64,000 nt of DNA from Bacteroidales bacterium (lineage in GTDB: Bacteria; Bacteroidota; Bacteroidia; Bacteroidales; Tenuifilaceae). Positions 39,798-49,930 of this stretch are shown here, in pieces. Location: NCBI GenBank assembly GCA_011045955.1, contig DSBV01000109.1, positions 42,934-106,933 on the forward strand, given 5' to 3'. The notes beneath the pieces were generated by a model. The model was not told the origin of the DNA. It worked only from the letters and a program-made list of their open reading frames with translations, and did not search any database. Every line of letters begins with the position of its first letter. The first letter of the stretch is position 1. Made by a program: the position numbers and the translations under genes.

Positions 39798-40877
39798 ATG
39801 AAAAAAAATTCAATGATTGCCCTGCTTATGGCAGGTATGTTTGCCTTTGTTGCTTGCGACAAGGATGATACTAAGAATTTGAATAAGGATGAAGCCCAAC
39901 AGCAGATAACCAATGCTGAGCAAGAACTGATAGCCAAGAGCGGTGAAATTGTTGCTACCGACGGTTATAAAATTCAGGAATATTTTGCAACCCAACTTCC
40001 CTCTCCTTTTTATTCAAAATCTAATGTATTAAAAAGCGTTGTGCCTTCAAATTTTCAAAAGGCCTATGAACTAACAAGGGAAAGCCTTCTGCTTGAAAAC
40101 CCTGAGATTGATTTTTATTTTGAACATTTTATTCTTTGGTTCTTCAACGATGTAAAGGGAACCTGGAATTGGACACCTAATGGTTGGACTCACGAAACAA
40201 CCCCAACCGATAATGTTGTTGTTAAGTTTCCATATCCGGCAGGTAATGCTTCAAACAACGTAACTGTTACCTATTACGATTTTTCTTCCACCCTTGTTGA
40301 CGGCCAAACCGTTCCAACCGATATCAAGGTTAAAATTGAGTACAACAATACTCAAGTGTTTACTTTGGCTTACTCCGCCACCATTGCCAACATCGAGAAG
40401 TTCTCTACTAAAGTTGATGTTACCTTTAGCCCATTTGCCATTTCTAATGAGGAATCCATTGATGTTTCCGTAAATGATAAAGTGCTATATAGTAAGAAAT
40501 TCACCTTTAAGAAGGATGGCAAGCTTTTCTACAGCGAGGATGCTAATTTAACCATTACCATTCTAAACGAAGAGTCAGCCGATGTTTTAATTACTGCCAA
40601 GATGGTAATTGGTAACCTTGAATTCCGGTTAAAGATAGAGGCAAATACCAATGAGTTTGAAACAGGTAATCCTAACGATATTGTATTGTTGTCGCTTTAC
40701 ACAACCGGTGGCGACAAGGTTGGTGATTTTGTGTTTGTAGAGGAAGAAAGAGATTGGGTTCTTTATTTTAAGTTTAACAGTGGTGAACAGGTTAAGGCCG
40801 AAACGCTAATGCCTTTAGTCTCTGAAAGATTTTTTTCTTTCATTGACGATTTGTTTAGCAACATATCTGAGAATTAA
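39798..40877 (+). CDS. Hypothetical lipoprotein
   Basis: Lipobox MALLMAGMFAFVAC-like N-terminus; no recognised domain. Confidence 0.65.
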   Translation: MKKNSMIALLMAGMFAFVACDKDDTKNLNKDEAQQQITNAEQELIAKSGEIVATDGYKIQEYFATQLPSPFYSKSNVLKSVVPSNFQKAYELTRESLLLENPEIDFYFEHFILWFFNDVKGTWNWTPNGWTHETTPTDNVVVKFPYPAGNASNNVTVTYYDFSSTLVDGQTVPTDIKVKIEYNNTQVFTLAYSATIANIEKFSTKVDVTFSPFAISNEESIDVSVNDKVLYSKKFTFKKDGKLFYSEDANLTITILNEESADVLITAKMVIGNLEFRLKIEANTNEFETGNPNDIVLLSLYTTGGDKVGDFVFVEEERDWVLYFKFNSGEQVKAETLMPLVSERFFSFIDDLFSNISEN

Positions 40878-40894
40878 CCAGTGAGCAAGTAGGG

Positions 40895-40922
40895 AAAGGC
40901 TGCATATTTGCAGCCTTTTTTC
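40895..40922 (+). terminator. Hairpin terminator
   Basis: AAAGGCTGCA-tatt-TGCAGCCTTTTTT. Confidence 0.85.
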
Positions 40923-40982
40923 TTTTATAAAAACTTGACTTTTATTGCTCAGTGGCTTAAATTTATTGAAAACTAAAATGCC

Positions 40983-42086
40983 ATGGAAGATAAATTGATA
41001 GTCATTGCAACCGAAAGTAACTCAAAAGCTTTGGTGCTAAAATCGTACCTTGAGGCACATGGTGTAGAGTGTTTTTTGAAGAGTGTTAACGTACTGCAGG
41101 GAGTTATAGCCGAGGGAGTGAAGGTGCTAATTCGGGAGTCAGATGCAGAAAAGGCCTTGAAGCTATTAATGGCAATGCACCATGATGAGAATATAAAAAA
41201 GGTCGATCAACAGCTTCGTAAAATACTTGTACCTGTCGATTTTTCAGAACCATCGCATAATGCTGCCCGTTATGCTGTAATGCTTGCCTCTACGTATAAA
41301 GCTCAAATTAAGCTATTGCACGTATTTAACTCACCGGTAGTTGATATGATACCCTTTACCGATGTGGCAAGCATTCAAATTGATTTTGACATGAACTACC
41401 ATGTGCTTTATAATTCTGCAAAGGAGCGGTTGGTAAAATTCTATGAAAACCTTTTAGAATTTGCCAATCAGATGGGGTTTGGCGACGTGCAAATAGGATA
41501 CACCCTGCGCGAGGGATATGCCGCCTACGGCATTATTGAGGCCAGTAAGCGCTATAAGCCCGGAATAATAGTTATGGGCACTAAAGGTGAAGGTTATAGG
41601 AGTACTGAGCTTGTAGGTAGCGTGGCTGCCGAGATTTCGGACGAGACCCATATTCCACTACTCGTAATACCCGAAAAAGCTGTTCTTAAAGGTGTTGACG
41701 AGGTTAAAAGGGTGCTTTACATTACCAATTTTGATAGTAGCGATAATGCTTCTATTCGTAAACTCCTTAAAATTGTTTCACCATTCCAGGTTGAGCTTCA
41801 CTGCATTCATGTAACTGATGAACCCGAATCCCCGGGAATAAATGCTCTTATGACCTCTACCCGTGAATATCTGGCAAGTGTAACATCTCATGTATCAATA
41901 AAGTGTGATATTATTGTTGGTAAGGAAACGGATAGGAGTGTCCTTGAATACATAAAAAATAACAATATTAACCTCGTTGCCCTAACTTCGGTTAAAAGGA
42001 ATCTAATCTATAAACTCTTTAATCCGTCATTGGCTAAACGGATGATTTATCAATCGGATGTTCCCGTATTGCTCTTCCACGCATAA
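40983..42086 (+). CDS. Two-domain universal stress protein with N-terminal DUF2007-like domain
   Basis: MEDKLIVIATESNSKALVLKSYLEAHGVECFLKSVN...EKALKLL, then RKILVPVDFSEPSHNAARYAVMLAS...GIIVMGTKGEG and a second UspA-like half ending SDVPVLLFHA. Confidence 0.85.
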   Translation: MEDKLIVIATESNSKALVLKSYLEAHGVECFLKSVNVLQGVIAEGVKVLIRESDAEKALKLLMAMHHDENIKKVDQQLRKILVPVDFSEPSHNAARYAVMLASTYKAQIKLLHVFNSPVVDMIPFTDVASIQIDFDMNYHVLYNSAKERLVKFYENLLEFANQMGFGDVQIGYTLREGYAAYGIIEASKRYKPGIIVMGTKGEGYRSTELVGSVAAEISDETHIPLLVIPEKAVLKGVDEVKRVLYITNFDSSDNASIRKLLKIVSPFQVELHCIHVTDEPESPGINALMTSTREYLASVTSHVSIKCDIIVGKETDRSVLEYIKNNNINLVALTSVKRNLIYKLFNPSLAKRMIYQSDVPVLLFHA

Positions 42087-42087
42087 A

Positions 42088-42113
42088 AAAATGGCCATTA
42101 TTAGGTGGCCATT
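42088..42113. terminator. Bidirectional terminator between convergent genes
   Basis: AAATGGCCA-ttattagg-TGGCCATTT. Confidence 0.75.
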
Positions 42114-42131
42114 TCTGTTGTTTTTTGAAAA

Positions 42132-42848
42132 TTACTCAATAACCATGTTGTGAAACACATTGGTTACATCCTCATCCTCCTCAATTTTTTCGATAAGCTT
42201 TTCAACCTCAGCTTGTTGTTCTGGGGTTAATTTTTTTGTATCATTGGGGATTCGTTCAAATTGAAAACTTATAATGCTTAAACCCTTTTCCTCAAGGAAT
42301 TTTTGTATGGGGCCAAACTGGGTAAACTCAGCAAAAAGCATTATGGTTTCATCCTCAGCAAAAACTTCCTCAACCCCAAAGTCAATAAGTTCAAGCTCTA
42401 GGTCTTCCATTGAGATATTGGGGTTTTTGGCTACTTTGAAAGAACATTTACGTTCGAATATGAAATCGAGCATGCCTGTGGTTCCTAGCGAACCTCCATA
42501 CTTGTTGAAATAGCTACGAACATTGGCAACTGTCCTTGTCGGATTATCGGTAGCAGTTTCAACCAAAATGGCAATACCATGGGGGCCGTACCCCTCATAA
42601 ACAATTTCCTTATAATCCTTAGTGTCTTTATCGGTTGTCCTTTTAATGGCACGCTCTACGTTCTCTTTGGGCATGTTCTCCGACTTTGCGTTTTGGATTA
42701 GTAGTCGGAGTTTGGGATTAGTCTCGGGGTCAGGTCCACCAGTTTTTGCGGCCATGGTTATTTCTTTCCCAAGCCTGGTAAATACCCTTGCCATGTTTCC
42801 CCAGCGCTTCAGCTTGCGTGCTTTTCGATATTCAAATGCTCTTCCCAT
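42132..42848 (-). CDS. yebC: YebC/PmpR family transcriptional/translation regulator
   Basis: MGRAFEYRKARKLKRWGNMARVFTRLGKEITMAAKTGGPDPETNPKLRLLIQNAKSENMPKENVERAIKR. Confidence 0.93.
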   Translation of the reverse strand: MGRAFEYRKARKLKRWGNMARVFTRLGKEITMAAKTGGPDPETNPKLRLLIQNAKSENMPKENVERAIKRTTDKDTKDYKEIVYEGYGPHGIAILVETATDNPTRTVANVRSYFNKYGGSLGTTGMLDFIFERKCSFKVAKNPNISMEDLELELIDFGVEEVFAEDETIMLFAEFTQFGPIQKFLEEKGLSIISFQFERIPNDTKKLTPEQQAEVEKLIEKIEEDEDVTNVFHNMVIE

Positions 42849-42958
42849 TTTGTGAAAAATTGTTTGTTCAATTTTTTTGCAAACCTATATTTTTTTAGCT
42901 ATGGGCCAACCATTCTTAAATCTTTTTGTTTTCTTTGTGTTGCGTATTTCTAATAAAT

Positions 42959-45775
42959 ATGAGCTATTACAAGGGTTTAACCGATAGTGAGGTTTTAAGG
43001 AACAGAGAACTGTATGGTGTAAACATAATTACACCACCCCAAAAAACTCCCTGGTGGAAACTTTTACTCGAAAAGTTTGACAATCCAATTATCAAGATTC
43101 TCATTGTGGCTGCTTTTATTGCTATTGCTATTGGAGTAACAAATGGACATTACTTGGAGGGCATTGGAATTATTGTGGCGATTCTTTTGGCCACGCTCCT
43201 GGCATTTATTGATGAGTACAAAGCCTCAAAGGAGTTTGAACTGCTTAATAATATGAACGATGAGCTTCCGGTTAAAGTTATTCGAAACGGAGGAGTTACA
43301 CAGGTTCCTAAACGGGATGTAGTAGTTGGCGATATTGTTATTGTTGATCGCGGTGATGAAATTCCCTCGGATGGGGTTCTTTTAGAGTCGGTTTCGCTAA
43401 TTGTTAATGAGTCGTCGCTTACTGGTGAGCCATCCACCAACAAAACCTCATTGCCTACTGATAGCTTTAAAACAACATATTCACCCAACCGGGTTTTTAA
43501 GGGAACTACGGTTACCGATGGTCATGGCATATACCGTACAACTGCCGTAGGCGATAGTACTGAGATTGGCAAAACTGCCCGGGCGGCGACTGTGGAGATT
43601 ATTAATCCAACCCCCTTAACCAAGCAACTTCAAAAGTTGAGTGAGTACATCAGTTCAGCAGCCTTTTTTATAGCAGTCCTGGCATTTGTCATTCTTACCA
43701 TTTTTTATGTGGTAAATCCAGCTAGCAGCTATACCCTTGAGCAGAAGTACATACTGGTTGTAACAGTAATTGCGATTATCATTATACTGGCCAAGTTCTG
43801 GGTTCCTTCAGTAAATACTATATTTGGTTGGGTAAGAGTACCAATCAAAATTCCGCTGCCTTATCCCAATAATTCTAAACAACAGCTGCTTGTGCTACTA
43901 GCATCGGCAATTTTTCTGGTTTTGCTGGGATTGGTAATAGCGGTTTTATTAAACATCGATATTTTTAATACATCGGTGGTGTTTGATAGTAATCTGCTAA
44001 GCCACCTGCTTAGCTATTTTATGGTTTCCATGACCCTTATTGTTGTTGCTGTTCCTGAGGGTCTCTCAATGAGCGTTACACTTAGCCTTGCTTACAGCAT
44101 GCGCAAAATGACCGCTGAGAATAACCTGGTACGAAAACTTCAAGCAACCGAAACTATGGGGGCCGCTACCGTAATATGTACCGATAAAACTGGAACACTC
44201 ACTCAGAACCGTATGCGTGTTATTGAGTGGGATTTTTGGGGTGATACAAGTAGCAGTGGACTTCCGTTTCTTGTAAAATTATCGTTGGCTGTAAATTCTA
44301 CAGCTCATATCGATTTTTCACAAGAACCCTATGGCATTGTTGGAAACCCTACCGATGGTGCCCTTTTACTTTGGCTTTATGAGAATGGTGTAGATTACCG
44401 TGTGCTACGCGATGGTTTTAATACTGTTGTACAGCACCCTTTTTCATCGGAGAAAAAGTACATGTTAACTATAGGGTACTCTAATGAGATTGGGAGAAAA
44501 ATGCTTTTGGTTAAAGGCGCACCCGAAAAGGTTTTGTCCATGTGCGATCCCCAATCGGTTAGTAGCAGTGTACCGGAAAAACTAAGGGAATTTCAGGTAA
44601 AGGCATTGCGAACCATTGCCTTTGCCTACTCTGAAAGCGAGGCTGATAGCATTACCGATATAGATACCCCTCTGGGTTTAACTTTTCTAGGTATAGTTGG
44701 CATTGCTGACCCTTTGCGCGATGATGTTCCCAATGCGATAAGCGAATGCCATACGGCTGGTATCGATGTTAAAATGGTTACGGGCGATAACCAGGATACA
44801 GCAATTGCAATCGGCAAAAATGCAGGATTGATAGCAAGTAATGCTGAATATGCCTCCATTTCGGGCCCCGATTTCGAAAAACTCTCCGACGATGAGGCTT
44901 TAAAGGTATTGCCCAATCTTAAGGTAATGTTTAGGGCTCGCCCTACTGACAAGTTGCGGATGGTGTCGTTAATCCAAAGGTTGCATAATGTTGTTGCCGT
45001 TACTGGCGATGGTACCAATGATGCCCCGGCCCTTAATCAGGCTGATGTGGGTTTAGCAATGGGTTCAGGAACTCAGGTTGCCAAGGATGCCTCCGATATT
45101 ATCTTACTTGACGATTCGTTCTCAAGCATAGTTAATGCAACCCGTTGGGGAAGGGCTCTTTACCAAAATATTCAGAAATTCTTATACTTCCAGCTTACCA
45201 TAAACATAGTTGCCGTTGCAATTGTGCTAACCGGGCCGTTTACCGGAATAGATTTACCACTAACCGTTACCCAAATGCTTTGGGTTAACCTGATTATGGA
45301 CACCTTTGCAGCTCTTGCGCTTGCAACAGAACCCCCACATTCTGAGGTGATGAAAAAGAAACCTCGATCACCCCATGAGTTTATTTTGAGTGCTGGTATT
45401 TTTAGGTATCTAGTAACTACAGCAGTTTTATTTTACCTAGTTCTGGTTGGCTTACTATTTTACTTAAAGCATGATGCAGGTTTTAGTGATAGGGATCTCA
45501 CAGGCTTTTTTAATGTATTTGTTTTAATGCAGTTCTGGAACCTTTTTAACGCACGAAGGTTGTTCGGGGGTGTTGGGGTGTTTAGTTTTTCGTCCAATAA
45601 ACTATTTGTTGCCATTGCCACAATAATTCTGCTTGGACAATTCGCAATAGTTCAGTTTGGCGGTGAAGTTTTTAGAACAGTTCCGCTAAGCGGAAAGGAA
45701 TGGCTAATTCACATTGTTGCCACCATGCCTGTGCTGATGTTTGGTTACCTGGCAAAAATGATCATTAAAATTTAA
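42959..45775 (+). CDS. Calcium-translocating P-type ATPase (PMCA-like)
   Basis: MSYYKGLTDSEVLRNRELYGVN; VAVPEGLSMSVTLSLAYSMRKM; ICTDKTGTLTQNRM; VTGDGTNDAPALNQADVGLAMGSGTQVAKDASDIILLDDSF. Confidence 0.92.
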   Translation: MSYYKGLTDSEVLRNRELYGVNIITPPQKTPWWKLLLEKFDNPIIKILIVAAFIAIAIGVTNGHYLEGIGIIVAILLATLLAFIDEYKASKEFELLNNMNDELPVKVIRNGGVTQVPKRDVVVGDIVIVDRGDEIPSDGVLLESVSLIVNESSLTGEPSTNKTSLPTDSFKTTYSPNRVFKGTTVTDGHGIYRTTAVGDSTEIGKTARAATVEIINPTPLTKQLQKLSEYISSAAFFIAVLAFVILTIFYVVNPASSYTLEQKYILVVTVIAIIIILAKFWVPSVNTIFGWVRVPIKIPLPYPNNSKQQLLVLLASAIFLVLLGLVIAVLLNIDIFNTSVVFDSNLLSHLLSYFMVSMTLIVVAVPEGLSMSVTLSLAYSMRKMTAENNLVRKLQATETMGAATVICTDKTGTLTQNRMRVIEWDFWGDTSSSGLPFLVKLSLAVNSTAHIDFSQEPYGIVGNPTDGALLLWLYENGVDYRVLRDGFNTVVQHPFSSEKKYMLTIGYSNEIGRKMLLVKGAPEKVLSMCDPQSVSSSVPEKLREFQVKALRTIAFAYSESEADSITDIDTPLGLTFLGIVGIADPLRDDVPNAISECHTAGIDVKMVTGDNQDTAIAIGKNAGLIASNAEYASISGPDFEKLSDDEALKVLPNLKVMFRARPTDKLRMVSLIQRLHNVVAVTGDGTNDAPALNQADVGLAMGSGTQVAKDASDIILLDDSFSSIVNATRWGRALYQNIQKFLYFQLTINIVAVAIVLTGPFTGIDLPLTVTQMLWVNLIMDTFAALALATEPPHSEVMKKKPRSPHEFILSAGIFRYLVTTAVLFYLVLVGLLFYLKHDAGFSDRDLTGFFNVFVLMQFWNLFNARRLFGGVGVFSFSSNKLFVAIATIILLGQFAIVQFGGEVFRTVPLSGKEWLIHIVATMPVLMFGYLAKMIIKI

Positions 45776-45845
45776 AAAGGTACTTAGTGGGTAGCGTGCA
45801 ATATCATTTTTTACTTAATTTGTATGAACTACAAAAATAATTGCA

Positions 45846-46310
45846 ATGAAACCACGTATAATTGCTAAACAAGAAGAAATTAAACAGGTTATCAATTCGG
45901 TTGATGTTTGCCACATTGGTATGATCGATTTGGAGGGAAACCCTTACGTTTTACCCTTTAACTTTGGTTATGAAGAAGGTGTGCTTTACTTTCATTCAGG
46001 CCCTGAAGGTAAAAAAAACGACATTTGGAAACAAAATCCAAGCGTATGCGTAGCTTTTAGTTCCGACTACCATTTACGCTACCAGCACGAGAACGTTGCT
46101 TGCTCATGGTCAATGAAGTACCGTAGCGTTCTTATTTACGGAAAGGTTGAGGAAGTAACCAACTTAGACGAGAAGAGGAAATGTATGAATATTATCATGA
46201 AAAAATATTCTGGCCGCGATAGTTTTGAGTATAGCATGCCTGCCATTAAAAATGTAAAGGTTTTCAGATTAATACCAGAGAAGGTTGAGGGTAAAGCTTA
46301 CGGGTATTAG
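45846..46310 (+). CDS. Pyridoxamine 5'-phosphate oxidase family (NimA-like) protein
   Basis: VDVCHIGMIDLEGNPYVLPFNFGYEEGVLYFHSGPEGKKNDIWKQNPSVCVAFSSD. Confidence 0.85.
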   Translation: MKPRIIAKQEEIKQVINSVDVCHIGMIDLEGNPYVLPFNFGYEEGVLYFHSGPEGKKNDIWKQNPSVCVAFSSDYHLRYQHENVACSWSMKYRSVLIYGKVEEVTNLDEKRKCMNIIMKKYSGRDSFEYSMPAIKNVKVFRLIPEKVEGKAYGY

Positions 46311-46421
46311 TAAATATTGCAAAACTTTGTAGCTGCTTTTCATCAAAAAAAATATCAATTTTTACTTGTTTTTTAAGAAATGGTTTATATTTATATGAAA
46401 AATTGTTGTTAATAGTTTGAT

Positions 46422-46703
46422 ATGGCCAGCGTAAAAGATCTTAAAAAGGACATAAAACATATGGTAAAGCATCTGCTTGACGAGTGCTATGCCCAATTAA
46501 CTTATTCTGAGCCAATATCTAAGGAGCGAATTCTTGATATCATTTCCGATATAATGGTTTTGGAGCAGGAAACTATCTCAAAAATATCAAAAAAAACATA
46601 CAAGAAAGGTGAATTAACCAATGTTGATTATCAGAAAATAGCCAATGATTTTTACGACCAGGTGGTCGGACTGGCTGAACGCATTAACTCCTTGGAGGAG
46701 TAA
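46422..46703 (+). CDS. Conserved hypothetical protein
   Basis: Intact 93-aa helical ORF. Confidence 0.55.
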   Translation: MASVKDLKKDIKHMVKHLLDECYAQLTYSEPISKERILDIISDIMVLEQETISKISKKTYKKGELTNVDYQKIANDFYDQVVGLAERINSLEE

Positions 46704-46730
46704 TTTTCTGATAGTAGTTTATTATTAGTG

Positions 46731-47438
46731 CTAGAATGGAATAGGAAATCTCTTGAGTTCCTTTGAGAGTATCTTTGAATTTCCTTGGCATACCGAGTCC
46801 AACATTTGCCAAAACCTAGGGCCATGATTCTTTTCCTTGGTGTGGCAAAGCTCATGGAGCAGCACATAGTCAATAAGATGTTCTGGCAAGAACATTAGCC
46901 TGAGGCTAAGGCTGATATTATTTTTACCACTACAGCTCCCCCAGCGCGATTTTGCGTTACGGATGGTAACTCTCCCATAGGTGAAATTATGCCTAGTGGC
47001 TAATTCCTTTAGCTTTTGGGGTAAATAGTACTTAGCCTCAGCGCGTAATACTTCAGTGATAACTTTTTTTGTTAGCAACTGTATGTTGTAACTTGTCGGG
47101 TCGGCGGTTGAGGGGTAAAGTAATAGTACATCGGTTCCATTCTTAATAACCTTACATTTGGACAGACTGCTTTCAGCTTGCAGTCGAACTAAGTGATGCC
47201 TGCTCTTAAACTCAGTAATAGGCTTTATACGCTCTGCGTTTTCTTGGATTTTCTTTTTTATCCAGTTAATTTTTGAAAGTACAAAATCCTCTGCAAATGA
47301 GAATCTTACAAGGTAAGGAATGGTAACATGGATTGAACTGTCTTTTTTTACTCTTAAAGTGATTCTTTTGCTTCCAGTTCTATACGTGTAGGTTACAGTT
47401 CCAATGTGCGGGTAGGTGCATTGCTTAGTTCTGTTCAT
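46731..47438 (-). CDS. YgjP-like M48/DUF45 metallopeptidase
   Basis: VTIRNAKSRWGSCSGKNNISLSLRLMFLPEHLIDYVLLHELCHTKEKNHGPRFW (HExxH-like HELCH). Confidence 0.88.
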   Translation of the reverse strand: MNRTKQCTYPHIGTVTYTYRTGSKRITLRVKKDSSIHVTIPYLVRFSFAEDFVLSKINWIKKKIQENAERIKPITEFKSRHHLVRLQAESSLSKCKVIKNGTDVLLLYPSTADPTSYNIQLLTKKVITEVLRAEAKYYLPQKLKELATRHNFTYGRVTIRNAKSRWGSCSGKNNISLSLRLMFLPEHLIDYVLLHELCHTKEKNHGPRFWQMLDSVCQGNSKILSKELKRFPIPF

Positions 47439-48625
47439 TGCTTTCGGCTAATAATCCATATTCCCTGAAATTGGTTTTTGAGTTTATCCCTTTGTTGATT
47501 GGCTTCGTCTTTTTTACTATATCGGCCAATTACTGCAAGATACTTCCCGTTAGGTTTGCTATAAACCTCAGCGCTAAATCCCTTTGCCTTAAGATCGTTC
47601 ACGAATTTTTGGGCATTTGCCTTCTCGGCAAAACTTCCAACAACAAGGCTGTAAATTGTTGATGGGTTGCTAACAGGAGTACCTTGGATTAGCGTTTTTT
47701 CAATTACTTCTTCCGTTGATTGTGCTGGTTGCTCATTACCTTTAGCGGTTTTGCTTTCATGGTCGGCAGGGTTTGTGGCTTCAAATTTCTTATCAAAATC
47801 ATCGGATTTTAGAACATAGTCGGATGGCAACTTAATGGGCTCTACCTTTTCCGGTTTGTTTTTAATGTTTTCCCAATCGGCTTCATCAGGGGCAAAGGCC
47901 AACTCTCTCATGATGAATGCAAATGTTAGTATAACAAACAGCGATACTGCTATAAAAACAATAATTCGTAGAATTGATGATGACTTTTTTTTACTAGTGC
48001 CTTTCATGTTAGATTGTACCAAATCTTTTTCAATTTGATTGCTGATTTCAGTTGGAGTTTTTTCTACTATGATGCTGTCAAGGACATTGGTATTAACACG
48101 CTCAGCATCCGGGCTAACCTGAGTATAATGTTTAGTAATGGCGTTCTCTTCGTGTATAATCTCTTCTTTTACACTTGAATTATTGGTGGCTTGGTTTTTG
48201 TCACTGGTACTCGCGTCTAAATCAAGGGGGGGATTGATATTGTTGGCTTGAATATTTTTACCATCGTCAGAATCGATTGACTTACCATGGCTTGATGATT
48301 CCTCCGATGCCAAACTAATGGAGCCCTTTGAATCATATATTAATATTCCAATACCGGGTATTGCGTATGAACCACTTTCTTTAACTTCATCAATAATTTC
48401 AATCGATAGTTTTTTTATTTGCTCGTTTGCCTCAATCTTTGAAAGTCCATAATTACTTATCAATAAATCTTCGAGTTGACCATCGTTATACTTCAGGAAA
48501 GGGCTAAAAGTAATACTGAGCTGTGTGTTGCTTCCAGTATCACGATGAAGGAATGCTCCCACGTTGGGTATTATTAGTCGTTTGTTTTTGCGTATTAGCT
48601 CTGCCAGAATTAATCTGTCCATCAC
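47435..48625 (-). CDS. HU-CCDC81-type and SPOR domain membrane protein
   Basis: N-terminal LILAELIRKNKRLIIPNVGAFLHRDTG; TM ILRIIVFIAVSLFVILTFAFI; C-terminal YSLVVGSFAEKANAQKFVNDLKAKGFSAEVYSKPNGKYLAVIGRY. Confidence 0.82.
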   Translation of the reverse strand: MMDRLILAELIRKNKRLIIPNVGAFLHRDTGSNTQLSITFSPFLKYNDGQLEDLLISNYGLSKIEANEQIKKLSIEIIDEVKESGSYAIPGIGILIYDSKGSISLASEESSSHGKSIDSDDGKNIQANNINPPLDLDASTSDKNQATNNSSVKEEIIHEENAITKHYTQVSPDAERVNTNVLDSIIVEKTPTEISNQIEKDLVQSNMKGTSKKKSSSILRIIVFIAVSLFVILTFAFIMRELAFAPDEADWENIKNKPEKVEPIKLPSDYVLKSDDFDKKFEATNPADHESKTAKGNEQPAQSTEEVIEKTLIQGTPVSNPSTIYSLVVGSFAEKANAQKFVNDLKAKGFSAEVYSKPNGKYLAVIGRYSKKDEANQQRDKLKNQFQGIWIISRKQ

Positions 48626-48692
48626 ACGCGATGATTTTATAGGTTTTTCAGTACCAGCAAAGGTATATTTTTATCCCAATAGTTGTAATTTT

Positions 48693-49067
48693 TTAAATGG
48701 GAGTTAGAACCTTTTCAATAGCCTGTTTAATTTTTTCAATGGAGTATGGTTTAGTCATTAGAAAATCAAAGCCTACATCCCTGAAATCCTCAAAAAAGTT
48801 TGCCGGATTGTGAGCGGTTAACGCTACAATGGGGGTGTGTTTTTGTGGCGAAGGGAATTTTTCACGAATGTACTTGGTGGTTTCCAGCCCATTCATCACA
48901 GGCATTTCAATGTCCATGAAAACCAGGTCAACTTTCTCTTTAGTAATAATGCCAATAGCCTCCTTGCCATTTTGAGCCTCAAGGCAGGTAACATTTAAAC
49001 TTTTCATCACTTCTTTTAGAAGAAGCCTGTTAACAAATATGTCATCGACAATAAGAATTTTAGCCAT
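48693..49067 (-). CDS. Single-domain response regulator
   Basis: KILIVDDIFVNRLLLKEVM...DLVFMDIEMPVMNGLETTKYIR...IVALTAHNP...MTKPYSIEKIKQAI. Confidence 0.9.
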   Translation of the reverse strand: MAKILIVDDIFVNRLLLKEVMKSLNVTCLEAQNGKEAIGIITKEKVDLVFMDIEMPVMNGLETTKYIREKFPSPQKHTPIVALTAHNPANFFEDFRDVGFDFLMTKPYSIEKIKQAIEKVLTPI

Positions 49068-49086
49068 AAGATTTACTTTTTTTGCA

Positions 49087-49803
49087 TTAACCGAATCTGC
49101 TCAATGTTTTTAGTATATCGTAACTAATAATCCTGATTCTATTTCGTTGCAGTTCAATTATTCTATCGTGGTTAAATTCCGATAAGGTTCTAATCAAGCT
49201 TTCCTTGGTTGTTCCGCAAAGCTCAGCTAGTTCAGTTCTGTTTGCGGGAAATTCAAACTCGTTGTTGCAGAATATGTCATCGGCAAAGTAAAGAATCAAA
49301 TCTGCTACTCGGCCGGGTAGCTGCTTGTAAAGCAATCCGGCTAGTCTGTTTACAAGGAATAAACCATGCCTGCATGTTAGCTGGCTAATTTCAAGGGCAA
49401 AGCGTGAATTTTGAAGCATTACCGATTTCAGCGTAGCAATGGGGATTTGTGCCAGTGTGCAATTTTCAACTGCAGTAACCGTAAAGTTATAGGAATCGCC
49501 GCCAAGAAGTGAAATTAGTCCTACAAAACTACCAGTGGTATCAATCTTCACGACCAGATTCTTGCCTTTTCTTTGCTCACTACTCACCTTAAGAATACCT
49601 TTAATAATATAGTAAATATGGCTTGATGCTGAGAACTGTTTAACAATGATATCCTTACGGTTATAGCTTACAATATTGATATTATCCATAATGATAGCCT
49701 GCTGCTCTGTTGTTAGCAGTTGGTTAATAGGCAATTTGCAATTTTCAAATGTTTTATCAAACGATATGTTTACTATTTCAGACATATTTGAATCTAAAGA
49801 CAC
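49087..49803 (-). CDS. Crp/Fnr family transcriptional regulator
   Basis: cNMP-binding fold ILKVSSEQRKGKNLVVKIDTTGSFVGLISLLGG; HTH ANRTELAELCGTTKESLIRTLSEFNHDRIIELQRNRIRI. Confidence 0.9.
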   Translation of the reverse strand: MSLDSNMSEIVNISFDKTFENCKLPINQLLTTEQQAIIMDNINIVSYNRKDIIVKQFSASSHIYYIIKGILKVSSEQRKGKNLVVKIDTTGSFVGLISLLGGDSYNFTVTAVENCTLAQIPIATLKSVMLQNSRFALEISQLTCRHGLFLVNRLAGLLYKQLPGRVADLILYFADDIFCNNEFEFPANRTELAELCGTTKESLIRTLSEFNHDRIIELQRNRIRIISYDILKTLSRFG

Positions 49804-49835
49804 TTAAAGTTAGATAATTCTCGTCAAATAAAAAA

Positions 49836-49871
49836 GTGATATAAATCATTTATATAAATAATTTATATCAC
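49836..49871. promoter_or_regulatory. Nested inverted repeat in the divergent Crp/Fnr-receiver intergenic region (candidate operator)
   Basis: GTGATATAAAT (49836-49846) and ATTTATATCAC (49861-49871), with internal palindrome ATTTATATAAAT (49848-49859). Confidence 0.6.
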
Positions 49872-49878
49872 CGTGTAG

Positions 49879-49912
49879 TTTGTTATTCTGCTGCTTCATT
49901 TTAATAGATTTG
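49879..49912 (+). promoter_or_regulatory. Bacteroidota-type promoter for the chemosensory cluster
   Basis: TTTG (49879-49882), 22 nt, then TAGATTTG (49905-49912); start codon at 49931. Confidence 0.55.
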
Positions 49913-49930
49913 AAAAGATATAGAAATACT

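Noticed and set aside
42959-45775. Extended loop/TM segment before VAVPEGLSMS in the Ca2+ ATPase as an unusual insertion
   Set aside because: Consistent, as far as I recall, with PMCA-type bacterial homologues; not clearly novel without an alignment
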